Below are positions 15,549 through 22,761 of a stretch of 25,814 nt of DNA, piece after piece. The stretch spans positions 4,784-30,597 of the forward strand of contig DYCR01000026.1 in NCBI GenBank assembly GCA_019418025.1, written 5' to 3'. This DNA comes from Clostridiales bacterium. GTDB taxonomy: Bacteria > Bacillota > Clostridia > Oscillospirales > Oscillospiraceae. A program made the translations under genes and the position numbers. Below the pieces are notes generated by a model that saw only the letters and a list, made by a program, of their open reading frames with translations, did not search any database and was not told where the DNA came from. Position 1 is the stretch's first letter; every line of letters begins with the position of its first letter.

Positions 15549-16574
15549 ATGGCTTTTGATAATCTGAGACTGGAAAAGGGTATGTATCGTCAGGAGGGTA
15601 TGAATTTTACCCAGGTTCTGGAGTCTATGGACCCCAGTGAAAACTACCGAGGCACCGCACTGGAGGGCACCGATGCATTTCAGCGGCAGCTGAAGCGTTT
15701 CGGCATCAAGGTCAAGGGCGCAGGCTCCTCTACGGTGGAGAAGTTCTTCCGCAGCATGGATTCTGCGGTGCTGTTCCCTGAGTACATCGCACGGGCAGTC
15801 CGTCAGGGCATGGAGGAAAATGATATCCTGCCCGGTATCACCGCCACCACCACCGTGATCGACGCCATGGACTACCGCTCCATCTACTCTGAGGCAGATG
15901 AGGATTCGGCAGGCATGAAGCATGTGGCAGAGGGTGCCGAGATCCCCGCAACCAAGGTCAAGACCAAGGATCATCTGATCAACCTGACCAAGCGCGGCCG
16001 CATGCTTGTGGCAAGCTATGAGGCAGTCCGGTTCCAGAAGCTGGATCTGTTCAGCGTGATGCTGCGCCAGATCGGCAGCTATATCCAGAAGATGCAGCTG
16101 GCGGATGCGGTGGATGTTCTGGTCAACGGTGACGGCAACAACAATGCGGCAAAGCAGTATCAGGTGGGTACGAGCCCCATCTCCGGAAGCAGCGGCCAGC
16201 TGGGCTATGATCAGCTGGTGGAATTCTGGGGTCAGTTCGATCCTTACACCATGAACGGCATGATCTGCAACAGCGGCATGATGACCAAGCTGCTGAAGAT
16301 CCCCGAGCTGCAGAATCCTCTGACCGGTCTGAACTTTCAGGGTACCGGTCAGCTGACCACACCTCTGGGTGCGCAGCTGCACAGAACCGGCTGTGTGGGC
16401 GACAATATGATCATCGGCATCGACAATCGATACGCACTGGAGCTGGTGAGAGCGGGGGACGTTCTGGTGGAGTATGACAAGCTGATCGACCGCCAGCTGG
16501 AGCGTGCGGCGATCACCTCCATCTCCGGCTTCGGCAAGATCTGCGACGGGGCCGTAAAGGTGCTGAAGGTATGA
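15549..16574 (+). CDS. HK97-fold major capsid protein
   Basis: Shell protein of the phage head, 341 aa. The order is N-arm, then the P-domain and spine helix (MLRQIGSYIQKMQLADAVDVLVNGDG), then the A-domain loop with GYDQLVEFWGQFDP and ICNSGMMTKLLKIP, and the closing segment DNRYALELVRAGDVLVEYDKLIDRQ, all characteristic of clostridial HK97-fold capsids. GGAGG sits right after the stop of the preceding gene, about 9 nt before the ATG. The last codons overlap the next gene (ATGA). Fully open, no sign of decay. Confidence 0.88.
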   Translation: MAFDNLRLEKGMYRQEGMNFTQVLESMDPSENYRGTALEGTDAFQRQLKRFGIKVKGAGSSTVEKFFRSMDSAVLFPEYIARAVRQGMEENDILPGITATTTVIDAMDYRSIYSEADEDSAGMKHVAEGAEIPATKVKTKDHLINLTKRGRMLVASYEAVRFQKLDLFSVMLRQIGSYIQKMQLADAVDVLVNGDGNNNAAKQYQVGTSPISGSSGQLGYDQLVEFWGQFDPYTMNGMICNSGMMTKLLKIPELQNPLTGLNFQGTGQLTTPLGAQLHRTGCVGDNMIIGIDNRYALELVRAGDVLVEYDKLIDRQLERAAITSISGFGKICDGAVKVLKV

Positions 16575-16927
16575 GCATGATCGATCGGATCTATGCTCAG
16601 GCGCTGCTTCTGGCGGGGACACTGGATCACCGTCAGGAGACGCTCCTGCGGATGCTGTGCCGGAGTGCAGCAAACACCCTGCTGGCGAAGATGAAGCAGA
16701 GCGTCACGGCCGAGGACTGCATGGGGGATTTTATTGCGGCGGCAAGCCTTTATGCACTGGCGGCGCTGTCGGAAACGGACAGCGCCATGACTCCGGAGTC
16801 CTTCCGGGTGGGGGACGTGACGGTCCAAAAGAGCGGAAGCTCCACGGCGGCGGCCTGTCTGCGCAGGCAGGCAGAGCTGACGATCGCACCGTATCTGGCA
16901 GACAGGGTCTCTTTTATGAGGGTGTGA
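16571..16927 (+). CDS. Head-tail connector-type protein
   Basis: 118-aa helical protein right after the capsid gene, matching the position and helical character of HK97 gp6 / SPP1 gp15 adaptor proteins that dock under the portal. Its sequence (LLRMLCRSAANTLLAKM, AASLYALAALSETDSAM, then a short beta segment around FRVGDVTVQKSG) fits that fold only loosely. It overlaps the capsid stop by 4 bp, so it is probably translated by re-initiation. Call rests mainly on synteny. Confidence 0.6.
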   Translation: MSMIDRIYAQALLLAGTLDHRQETLLRMLCRSAANTLLAKMKQSVTAEDCMGDFIAAASLYALAALSETDSAMTPESFRVGDVTVQKSGSSTAAACLRRQAELTIAPYLADRVSFMRV

Positions 16928-16929
16928 CG

Positions 16930-17265
16930 ATGCAGATGATGGTTGGGAAGATCCTGAGAGGATATGGAAAAGAAATGATCCTGCTCCACGGCGGCCGGAG
17001 CAGCAAGGTGAAGGCCTTCTGGCAGGCGGAGACAGGAAAATCAGAGCATTTGGCAAAGCTCCAGCCCGGACTGACCGGGCTGGAGGACACCAATCGGTTC
17101 ATATACATCGGTCCGGTGGAGCCGAAGGCGGTCATGGGAGACGAGATCGTGGCAGATGGGGTCACGTATGTGGTACGAAATGCACAGACTGTCCGCGGGG
17201 GAGATGCGGATGTATATGTATGGGGGATCTGTGTGGAGAAGGGCGGCGTTGTGAATGGGGCGTGA
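16930..17265 (+). CDS. Head-closure (stopper)-like protein
   Basis: 111-aa beta-rich protein starting at the ATG at 16930, two bases after the preceding stop, with a weak GAGGGTG site. Segments FIYIGPVEPKAVMGDEIV and ADGVTYVVRNAQTV resemble minor head-tail joining proteins that seal the connector. Its last 11 bases overlap the next gene. Position after the adaptor is the main evidence. Confidence 0.55.
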   Translation: MQMMVGKILRGYGKEMILLHGGRSSKVKAFWQAETGKSEHLAKLQPGLTGLEDTNRFIYIGPVEPKAVMGDEIVADGVTYVVRNAQTVRGGDADVYVWGICVEKGGVVNGA

Positions 17266-17965
17266 ATGGCTGACAGAAATCAGGCAGATTCTGGAGAAGC
17301 TGGGGATTGCGGTGACAGAGGCCTATCCCGCCGGCATCATGGTGCAGCCGGAAGGGCCTATGGCGGCGGTGGAGCTGCGGAATGTGGATCGGGATGCGGG
17401 GGAAGCGGTCATTGGGATCTATGTACTCAGCCCCAGAGGTCTGGGGGGATGGGAATGTCAGTCCGCAGCAGCGGCAGTGACCGGCGCCCTGCATGACAGT
17501 CAGATTCAATCCGTCTGCGGAAAAATGGAGTACCACAACCGAAGCGACTGCTTTGCCGTCCCTGTGACGGCGAAGCTGCCCATTGTATGCGAAAACGGCA
17601 CATGGGTCAGAGGGCGCAGCTGGGAGGTGACCATGGGAGACAGTGCGCTTGCGTATGTGACCCGATTTTCAGCAGAGCAGGATCAGCATCGGCAGATGCT
17701 GCACGGGGTCTGCCAGACCGAGCCGGTGGGGATCAGCCCAAGCGCCGGCAGCGGATGGCAGATCCGACTGGTACAGAAGATCCCATCGGGGAAACCGATC
17801 CCCGATATGGGGGCAGAGCCCTTTTCGCTGACGGTGCGCAGAGGGCGGCAGGTTCAGGTCTACGAGGGCTGCTGCTGGAACACGGAAAAGTGCGTCACGG
17901 AGCAATCGGGGGTTATAGTGGAATATTCCGGCTATGCCCTGCGGCGGGAGGTAAGCCATGGATAA
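17255..17965 (+). CDS. Tail-terminator-like protein, apparently fused to a tail-tube-like domain
   Basis: 236 aa. Residues 1-110 (WLTEIRQILEKLGIAVTEAYP, then beta strands) look like a tail terminator or minor tail-joining protein. Residues about 112-236 form a second, beta-rich part with ALAYVTRFSAEQDQHRQ, then EPFSLTVRRGRQVQVYEGCCW (shortened core: FSLTV and YEGCCW), resembling small tail-tube proteins of clostridial contractile phages. Usually these are separate genes. Neither half has a decisive motif, and the fusion is inference. It overlaps its neighbours by 11 bp and 8 bp, so the reading frame is intact. Confidence 0.45.
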   Translation: MGREWLTEIRQILEKLGIAVTEAYPAGIMVQPEGPMAAVELRNVDRDAGEAVIGIYVLSPRGLGGWECQSAAAAVTGALHDSQIQSVCGKMEYHNRSDCFAVPVTAKLPIVCENGTWVRGRSWEVTMGDSALAYVTRFSAEQDQHRQMLHGVCQTEPVGISPSAGSGWQIRLVQKIPSGKPIPDMGAEPFSLTVRRGRQVQVYEGCCWNTEKCVTEQSGVIVEYSGYALRREVSHG

Positions 17966-18341
17966 AATGAAGTTTGAAAACTTTTTGTGGCCCCAGAATC
18001 CGGAAACATTTCAGGTGGAGGCCACCATGGAGCCGCTGTATCAGGCCCTTCCCGACGGGACGGCGGAATACAAGGGACTGGGGCCGCTGTGCAGGGTGAT
18101 CCGTGGAAAAGGCGTGTTTCAAGGGAAGAATGCGGTGATGAGCTTCCACGCACTGTCGGTGTACATGGCATCCAAGCTGTTTGGCAAGCTGATCCATCCT
18201 GTATGGGGGACATTTCAGGTTTATTTGGTGGAGCTGAACATGCACCAGTGCAGCAGGGAGGACTACATCGAATACAGCTTTGTGTTTCGGGAGGCAGATG
18301 AAAAGGGCATGATCCCCAATTTGCCGGAACACAAGAAATGA
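17958..18341 (+). CDS. Baseplate/tail protein resembling phage DNA-circulation or XkdP N-terminal domains
   Basis: 127 aa, last gene of the cassette. The pattern FLWPQNPETFQVEATM, then CRVIRGKGVFQGKNAVMSF, then LIHPVWGTFQVYLVELNMHQ and YSFVFREADE is the arrangement I know from clostridial myovirus-like prophage proteins located near the baseplate (WPxNPxT, GxGxF, HPVW). In complete phages it follows the tape-measure gene, which is missing here. It ends with a normal stop, 12 bp before the shared terminator, so the element could have been cut exactly after this gene. Confidence 0.6.
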   Translation: MDKMKFENFLWPQNPETFQVEATMEPLYQALPDGTAEYKGLGPLCRVIRGKGVFQGKNAVMSFHALSVYMASKLFGKLIHPVWGTFQVYLVELNMHQCSREDYIEYSFVFREADEKGMIPNLPEHKK

Positions 18342-18353
18342 GCCTATGTGTCG

Positions 18354-18398
18354 AAAAAACCGCTGCTGCATGGGGCAGATGCAACCATGCAGCAGCGG
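18354..18398 (-). terminator. Strong terminator of glgP, facing the end of the phage cassette
   Basis: Perfect 14-bp stem CCGCTGCTGCATGG / CCATGCAGCAGCGG (18360-18373 with 18385-18398), 11-nt loop, followed on the minus strand by six T. The plus side ends in CTTTCTATT, so it may also stop cassette transcription weakly. Confidence 0.9.
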
Positions 18399-18428
18399 CT
18401 TTCTATTGGCTCCCGGGCCTCGGCGAGA

Positions 18429-18438
18429 CCGGGGATTT
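18429..18438. repeat. Right copy of the 10-bp direct repeat flanking the phage cassette
   Basis: CCGGGGATTT, identical and co-oriented with 11403-11412. It lies just 2 bp beyond the glgP stop codon. Together the pair bracket about 7.0 kb containing the whole cassette and the glgP terminator. Confidence 0.3.
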
Positions 18439-18440
18439 CT

Positions 18441-20786
18441 TTAGTTGGATGAATCGCAGTCTGTGGGGGAGATGTGCCAGATCTCGTCGGCATACTGGCC
18501 GATGGTGCGGTCAGAGGAGAACTTGCCGGCGCTTGCAATGTTGATCAGGCACTTTCTGCCAAAGGCTTGACGATCGGCATAGTCACGGTTGGCACGGAGC
18601 TTGGCTTCCAGATAGGATTCATAGTCCATCAGCAGGTAGTAATGGTCGGCCATATGCCAAGAGGTGCCGTCCAAAAGGGCGTGATACAGCTCCCGCTGAT
18701 CGTTGTCACAGGGGACGGTGCCGTCCACCAGAGTGTCGATGGCCCGGCGCAGGCGGGGGTTGGCATCATAGATGCTGCGGGCATGGTAGTAAGATCTGGA
18801 GGAGTTGATCTGCTCCACCGTTGCACCGAAGATATAGTTGTTCTCGGTGCCGGCCTCCTGAACGATCTCTACGTTGGCTCCGTCAAGCGTACCCAGAGTG
18901 ACGGCGCCGTTGAGCATCAGCTTCATGTTGCCGGTGCCGGAGGCTTCCGTGCCGGCGGGGGAGATCTGCTCGGAGATATCTGCCGCAGGGATAATATGCT
19001 CGGCATAGGAGCAGTTGTAATTCTGGACAAAAACCACCTTCAGCTTGTCGTTGACCTCGGGATCGCTGTTGATCATTTTGGAGACGCGGTTGATATAGCG
19101 GATGATCGCCTTTGCCCGGATGTAGCCGGGGGCGGATTTTGCACCGAACAGGTAGACGGTGGGGTGGAAGTTGGTGAGGCTGCCGTCCTTCAGCCGGAAG
19201 TAGATATCCACGATGGAGAGGATATTCAGCAGCTGGCGCTTGTACTCGTGCAGGCGCTTGACCTGAACATCAAACAGGAAATCGGGGTTCAGCTCAATCC
19301 CCTCATGCTGGGCGATGACCTGACACAGCTGCTGCTTCTTTTGGTGCTTGATCCCGTTGAACCGATCGACAAGGTCGTGATCGATCAAGGGCTTCAATTC
19401 ACTGAGGCGGTCCAGATCCTTCAGGAAATCCCCGCCGATTTTGTCGGAGATCAGCTCGGTAAGCTCCGGATTGCACAGACCCAGCCAGCGGCGGGGGGTG
19501 ATGCCGTTGGTCTTGTTCTGGAATCGATCGGGGAACGTGTGGTACCAGTCACGGAATACGTCGTCTTTCAGGATCTGAGAGTGGATCTCGGCAACACCAT
19601 TGATATAGCTGCCCACATAGATGGACAGATTTGCCATGTGGGCAATATCATCCTGAATGATATAAAGACCCGGATGCTCGGTGCGGATCTTGCTGTCGAT
19701 GCGGCAGATGATGTCTGTGATCTCGGGGACAACGCTGCGCAGCAGGTCCAGAGGCCACTTCTCCAGAGCTTCGCCCATGACGGTGTGGTTGGTATAGGAG
19801 AAGGTTTTCTGGGCAACGGAGAAGGCCTGCTCGAAGTCAAGGCCCTCGGCCATCAGCAGACGGATCAGCTCGGGGATGGACATGGCGGGGTGGGTGTCAT
19901 TCAGCTGAATGGCATAAAAATTGGAAAAACGGGTCAGATCGTCCCCGTGGTTGAGCTTGTGGACCCGGAGCATATCCTGCAGGGAGGCAGAGGACAGGAC
20001 ATACTGCTGCTTGATACGCAGGCGCTTGCCCTCCCAAGTGGAGTCATTGGGGTACAGGACGCGGGTGATATCCTCGGCCTTGTTCTTCTGATCCAGCGCA
20101 CGCAGGTAGTCCTGATTGTTGAATGCGTTGAAATCAAGCTCGCTTTCGGCTTCGCACTGCCACAGACGCAGGGTGTTGATGTTGTTGGTGCCGTAGCCGA
20201 TGACGGGCACGTCATAAGGGACGGCTAGGACCGTATGCTCGGGGAAATGGACCTTAACGGTATGGTTATACCGGCGGTAGGACCAGGGATCGCCGAACTT
20301 TGTCCAGTCATCGGCAGCTTCTACCTGACTGCCGTTTTCGTCAAAGGTCTGCTTGAACAGACCGAAGCGATAGCGCAGGCCATAGCCGGAAAGGGGCAGG
20401 TTGCAGCTGGCGGCAGAGTCTAAAAAGCATGCCGACAGACGGCCGAGGCCGCCGTTGCCCAGTGCATCGTCCTCGATTTCTTCCAGACATGCAAGGTCAA
20501 CACCGCGCTCGGAAAACAGCTGCTTCATTTCATCAAGGATGCCGAGATTATACAGGTTGCTGTAAACAAGGCGTCCGATCAGGTACTCGGCGGAGAAATA
20601 GTACGCCTTTCTCTGGGACTGGCGGTTCTTGCGGCTCTTGCTCCAGTTGTCGCTGATGGCCATCATGACAGCGGTGCCGAGGGCCTCGTGCAATTCCTGA
20701 GGGGTGGCCTGTTCCAGTGAGACATCATACTGATACTTCAACTGGGCCTCGGTCCATTTTATAATGTTGAGACAATTATAATTCAT
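18441..20786 (-). CDS. glgP: Glycogen/starch/maltodextrin phosphorylase
   Basis: Releases glucose-1-phosphate from alpha-1,4-glucans using phosphate and pyridoxal phosphate (GT35); cytoplasmic. 781 aa, normal for a bacterial enzyme. Recognised from YYFSAEYLIGR, DALGNGGLGRLSACFLDS, GYGLRYRFGLF, NDTHPAMSIPELIRLLM, NGITPRRWL, VQVKRLHEYKRQLLN and the PLP site EASGTGNMKLMLNGA, with the Schiff-base lysine at about K622. The ATG at 20784-20786 has AGGAG 8 nt upstream. It is followed by a strong terminator. No other glg genes are in the window, so it is not part of a synthesis operon here. The next upstream gene is a sugar ABC ATPase, in line with a role in glucan use, but a terminator separates them. 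Confidence 0.97.
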   Translation of the reverse strand: MNYNCLNIIKWTEAQLKYQYDVSLEQATPQELHEALGTAVMMAISDNWSKSRKNRQSQRKAYYFSAEYLIGRLVYSNLYNLGILDEMKQLFSERGVDLACLEEIEDDALGNGGLGRLSACFLDSAASCNLPLSGYGLRYRFGLFKQTFDENGSQVEAADDWTKFGDPWSYRRYNHTVKVHFPEHTVLAVPYDVPVIGYGTNNINTLRLWQCEAESELDFNAFNNQDYLRALDQKNKAEDITRVLYPNDSTWEGKRLRIKQQYVLSSASLQDMLRVHKLNHGDDLTRFSNFYAIQLNDTHPAMSIPELIRLLMAEGLDFEQAFSVAQKTFSYTNHTVMGEALEKWPLDLLRSVVPEITDIICRIDSKIRTEHPGLYIIQDDIAHMANLSIYVGSYINGVAEIHSQILKDDVFRDWYHTFPDRFQNKTNGITPRRWLGLCNPELTELISDKIGGDFLKDLDRLSELKPLIDHDLVDRFNGIKHQKKQQLCQVIAQHEGIELNPDFLFDVQVKRLHEYKRQLLNILSIVDIYFRLKDGSLTNFHPTVYLFGAKSAPGYIRAKAIIRYINRVSKMINSDPEVNDKLKVVFVQNYNCSYAEHIIPAADISEQISPAGTEASGTGNMKLMLNGAVTLGTLDGANVEIVQEAGTENNYIFGATVEQINSSRSYYHARSIYDANPRLRRAIDTLVDGTVPCDNDQRELYHALLDGTSWHMADHYYLLMDYESYLEAKLRANRDYADRQAFGRKCLINIASAGKFSSDRTIGQYADEIWHISPTDCDSSN

Positions 20787-21254
20787 AATTTACGCTCCTA
20801 TCTCATGCGGGGGGCCGCAAATCGTTATTTTGCAGTGGGGAGTACACGGGATCGAAAATCGATGCGTGCCGCTAAGCCAGTATATCCAAACCGCACCACA
20901 TATGATGACAAAGGAGAGGGGGAAAGCAATCGGTTGCTCCCGTCTGCGACCCTGTATCATATTTTGTGCAAAAGTGCGGCTTTCTGCCGAGATATCCCCA
21001 TGGGGGCTGATCCGGCAGGGGGATTCTGTGAGGAATTTTTCCTTAGAAAAAATCCAGATTAATGAAAGGGTAACGCTTTTTCAGGAGTTTGTCAAGTAGA
21101 AACCGTCCGATTGCCGCCGGAGGCCTGCCATTTATCCGAGGGAAACGGGTCCTTTTATGGAGCAGCGGTCCTGAGAAGGGAGGGGCGGCACAGGTATCAT
21201 TGACAAAATCCGGCCGCCTGATACCCAGACGGGAAATGAGCGCAAAAGGGGCAG
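20787..21254. other. Long non-coding region upstream of glgP
   Basis: No supported gene. On the minus strand (glgP leader side) there is a two-layer hairpin at 20984-21018: outer arms CTGCCG / CGGCAG with the inner palindrome CCCCATGGGG. There is an A/T-rich imperfect hairpin at about 21032-21055 and an ATCGATTTTCGAT palindrome near 20853-20865. Promoter candidates are weak: TTGACA at 21090-21095 with a poor -10 TACCCT, and an isolated TATACT at 20879-20884 without a -35. It may be a structured regulatory leader. Confidence 0.45.
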
Positions 21255-21286
21255 AAAAAAGCCGCTGCAAATTTGCAGCGGCTTTT
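21255..21286 (-). terminator. Rho-independent terminator of the sugar ABC ATPase gene
   Basis: Perfect palindrome with arms AAAAGCCGCTGCAAA / TTTGCAGCGGCTTTT (21257-21286), followed on the minus strand by a six-T run. It begins 12 bp after the ATPase stop. Confidence 0.92.
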
Positions 21287-21298
21287 GTTGTTTTGGGA

Positions 21299-22495
21299 TC
21301 AGGCTTCCAGATTGATGCCGGTCTCCTTGTTGAACACGTGGCAGACGGTGCCGTTGAAGTCGAAAGCGACGTTTGCACCGTTGGACAGTGCAGCGACCTC
21401 TGCGCCGGTCATGTTCATGGTGGAGATGACCAGAACCACGTCACGACCCATAGCGGTCACGTGCAGGTGAACGGTGGAGCCCATCATTTCGGAAACATCG
21501 ACCTTAGCGTTGATGCCGCCGTTACCGCACAGGGTAATATGCTCGGGACGGACGCCCAGAGTGACATCCTGCTCGGCAACATTGTTCTTGGTCAGGGCAG
21601 CCTGCTTCTCCTCGCACAGCTCGACGGTCAGGTTATCCAGAACAACAGCGTACTTGCCGTTCTTCTTAACCAGCTTTGCGTCGAACAGGTTCATCTGGGG
21701 AGAGCCGATGAAGCCGGCAACGAACAGGTTGTAGGGGTGATTGAACACTTCCTGAGGAGTGCCGATCTGCTGGATGAAGCCATCTTTCATGATGACGATA
21801 CGATCGCCCAAGGTCATAGCCTCGGTCTGGTCGTGGGTAACATAGATAAAGGTAGTATTGATACGCTCACGCAGCTTGATGATCTCAGCACGCATCTGGT
21901 TACGCAGCTTTGCGTCCAGGTTGGACAGAGGTTCGTCCATCAGGAATACCTGAGGGTTACGAACGATCGCACGACCGATGGCGACACGCTGACGCTGACC
22001 GCCGGACAGAGCCTTGGGCTTACGGCCCAGGTACTGGGTGATGTCCAGGATCTCGGCAGCCTGCTTAACGGCCTTGTCGATCTCGTCCTTGGGAGTGTGG
22101 CGCAGCTTCAGGGCAAATGCCATGTTTTCGTACACGGTCATGTGGGGGTACAGAGCGTAGTTCTGGAAAACCATTGCGATATCGCGGTCTTTGGGAGCTA
22201 CGTCGTTGACCAGACGGTCGCCGATGTACAGTTCGCCCTCGGAGATCTCTTCCAGACCTGCGATCATACGCAGGGTGGTGGACTTACCACAGCCGGAAGG
22301 TCCGACCAGAACGATAAATTCCTTGTCGGCGATTTCCAGATTGAACTCCTGAACTGCAACAACACCCTTGTCTGTGATCTGAAGATTGGCCTTCTTCTCG
22401 GTGGATTCTTCGCCCTTCTTCTTTTTCTTCTTCTTGGTGTCATCGCCGCTGAACGGGTAGATCTTCTTGATGTTTTTTAAGGTTAAGCTTGCCAT
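21299..22495 (-). CDS. Sugar ABC transporter ATPase, MsmK/UgpC/MalK type
   Basis: Energises carbohydrate import at the cytoplasmic face of the membrane. 398 aa. Walker A GPSGCGKST (65-73), Q-loop VFQNYALYPHMTVYENMAF (Q111), signature LSGGQRQR (163-170), Walker B VFLMDEPLSNLD (183-194), H-loop THD (H221), then a TOBE-type C-terminal domain. The ATG at 22493-22495 (MASLTLKNIKKIYP) matches the usual family start; GGAG lies about 10 nt upstream. Between YP and VAVQEFNLEIADKEF there is an extra segment of about 30 residues containing seven consecutive lysines, absent from the MsmK and MalK proteins I know. No permease or binding protein is adjacent, so it probably serves several remote transporters. 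Own promoter and terminator. Confidence 0.95.
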   Translation of the reverse strand: MASLTLKNIKKIYPFSGDDTKKKKKKKGEESTEKKANLQITDKGVVAVQEFNLEIADKEFIVLVGPSGCGKSTTLRMIAGLEEISEGELYIGDRLVNDVAPKDRDIAMVFQNYALYPHMTVYENMAFALKLRHTPKDEIDKAVKQAAEILDITQYLGRKPKALSGGQRQRVAIGRAIVRNPQVFLMDEPLSNLDAKLRNQMRAEIIKLRERINTTFIYVTHDQTEAMTLGDRIVIMKDGFIQQIGTPQEVFNHPYNLFVAGFIGSPQMNLFDAKLVKKNGKYAVVLDNLTVELCEEKQAALTKNNVAEQDVTLGVRPEHITLCGNGGINAKVDVSEMMGSTVHLHVTAMGRDVVLVISTMNMTGAEVAALSNGANVAFDFNGTVCHVFNKETGINLEA

Positions 22496-22511
22496 ACGTT
22501 TCCGACTCCGA

Positions 22512-22604
22512 TCACATCGCCTCCGCGCATGTGATCTCGCAGTTACCAATGGAGGGGTAACACTGCATTACGACAGGTCTCCACACTGCCGCACCGCGAG
22601 TCAT
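22512..22604 (-). other. Possible leader ORF before the sugar ABC ATPase
   Basis: A 30-codon frame (starting MTRGAAVWRP) lies in the roughly 180-nt leader and ends 16 nt before the ATPase start. A good GGAGG (22619-22623) sits 14 nt upstream of its ATG, longer than ideal. Residues are unremarkable. It could be a leader peptide or simply unused sequence. Confidence 0.2.
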
Positions 22605-22680
22605 GCGGATAAAAATTTCCTCCTTTTTTGACGAAACCGGTCTATTTTGTGGAGTAGACATGCTTCGCCGGTATGGGTAC

Positions 22681-22709
22681 ATGATAACATAATTATCCAA
22701 TGTACGCAA
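22681..22709 (-). promoter_or_regulatory. Probable promoter of the sugar ABC ATPase gene
   Basis: On the minus strand TTGCGT (22704-22709), 17-bp spacer, TATCAT (22681-22686). It gives a long leader of about 180 nt before the ATPase start. Confidence 0.55.
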
Positions 22710-22761
22710 CAGGGAACTCCGACAGTATTGTTACATAATTTTTGGAGCTTTTTACCAAATT

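Larger units (their letters stand above)
11504..18341 (+). mobile_element. Phage-derived head and tail-connector gene cassette (prophage remnant or domesticated module)
   Basis: Ten consecutive plus-strand genes in canonical tailed-phage order from terminase to baseplate-like protein, covering about 6.8 kb with almost no spacing. The neighbouring host genes are nearly all minus strand. Every ORF is intact. Absent are integrase, repressor, replication genes, tape measure, sheath, fibres, holin and endolysin. The right end falls 12 bp before the terminator shared with glgP. No clear promoter was found in the 155 bp before the first gene, apart from the divergent host promoter. Confidence 0.85.

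Noticed and set aside
15480..16673. 397-codon minus-strand frame opposite the capsid gene
   Set aside because: The plus frame is a typical HK97-fold capsid in a continuous phage operon; the minus frame is a His/Gln/Leu-rich shadow.
18474..20228. 584-codon plus-strand frame opposite glgP
   Set aside because: The minus frame is full-length glycogen phosphorylase with the PLP site; the plus frame is a compositional shadow.
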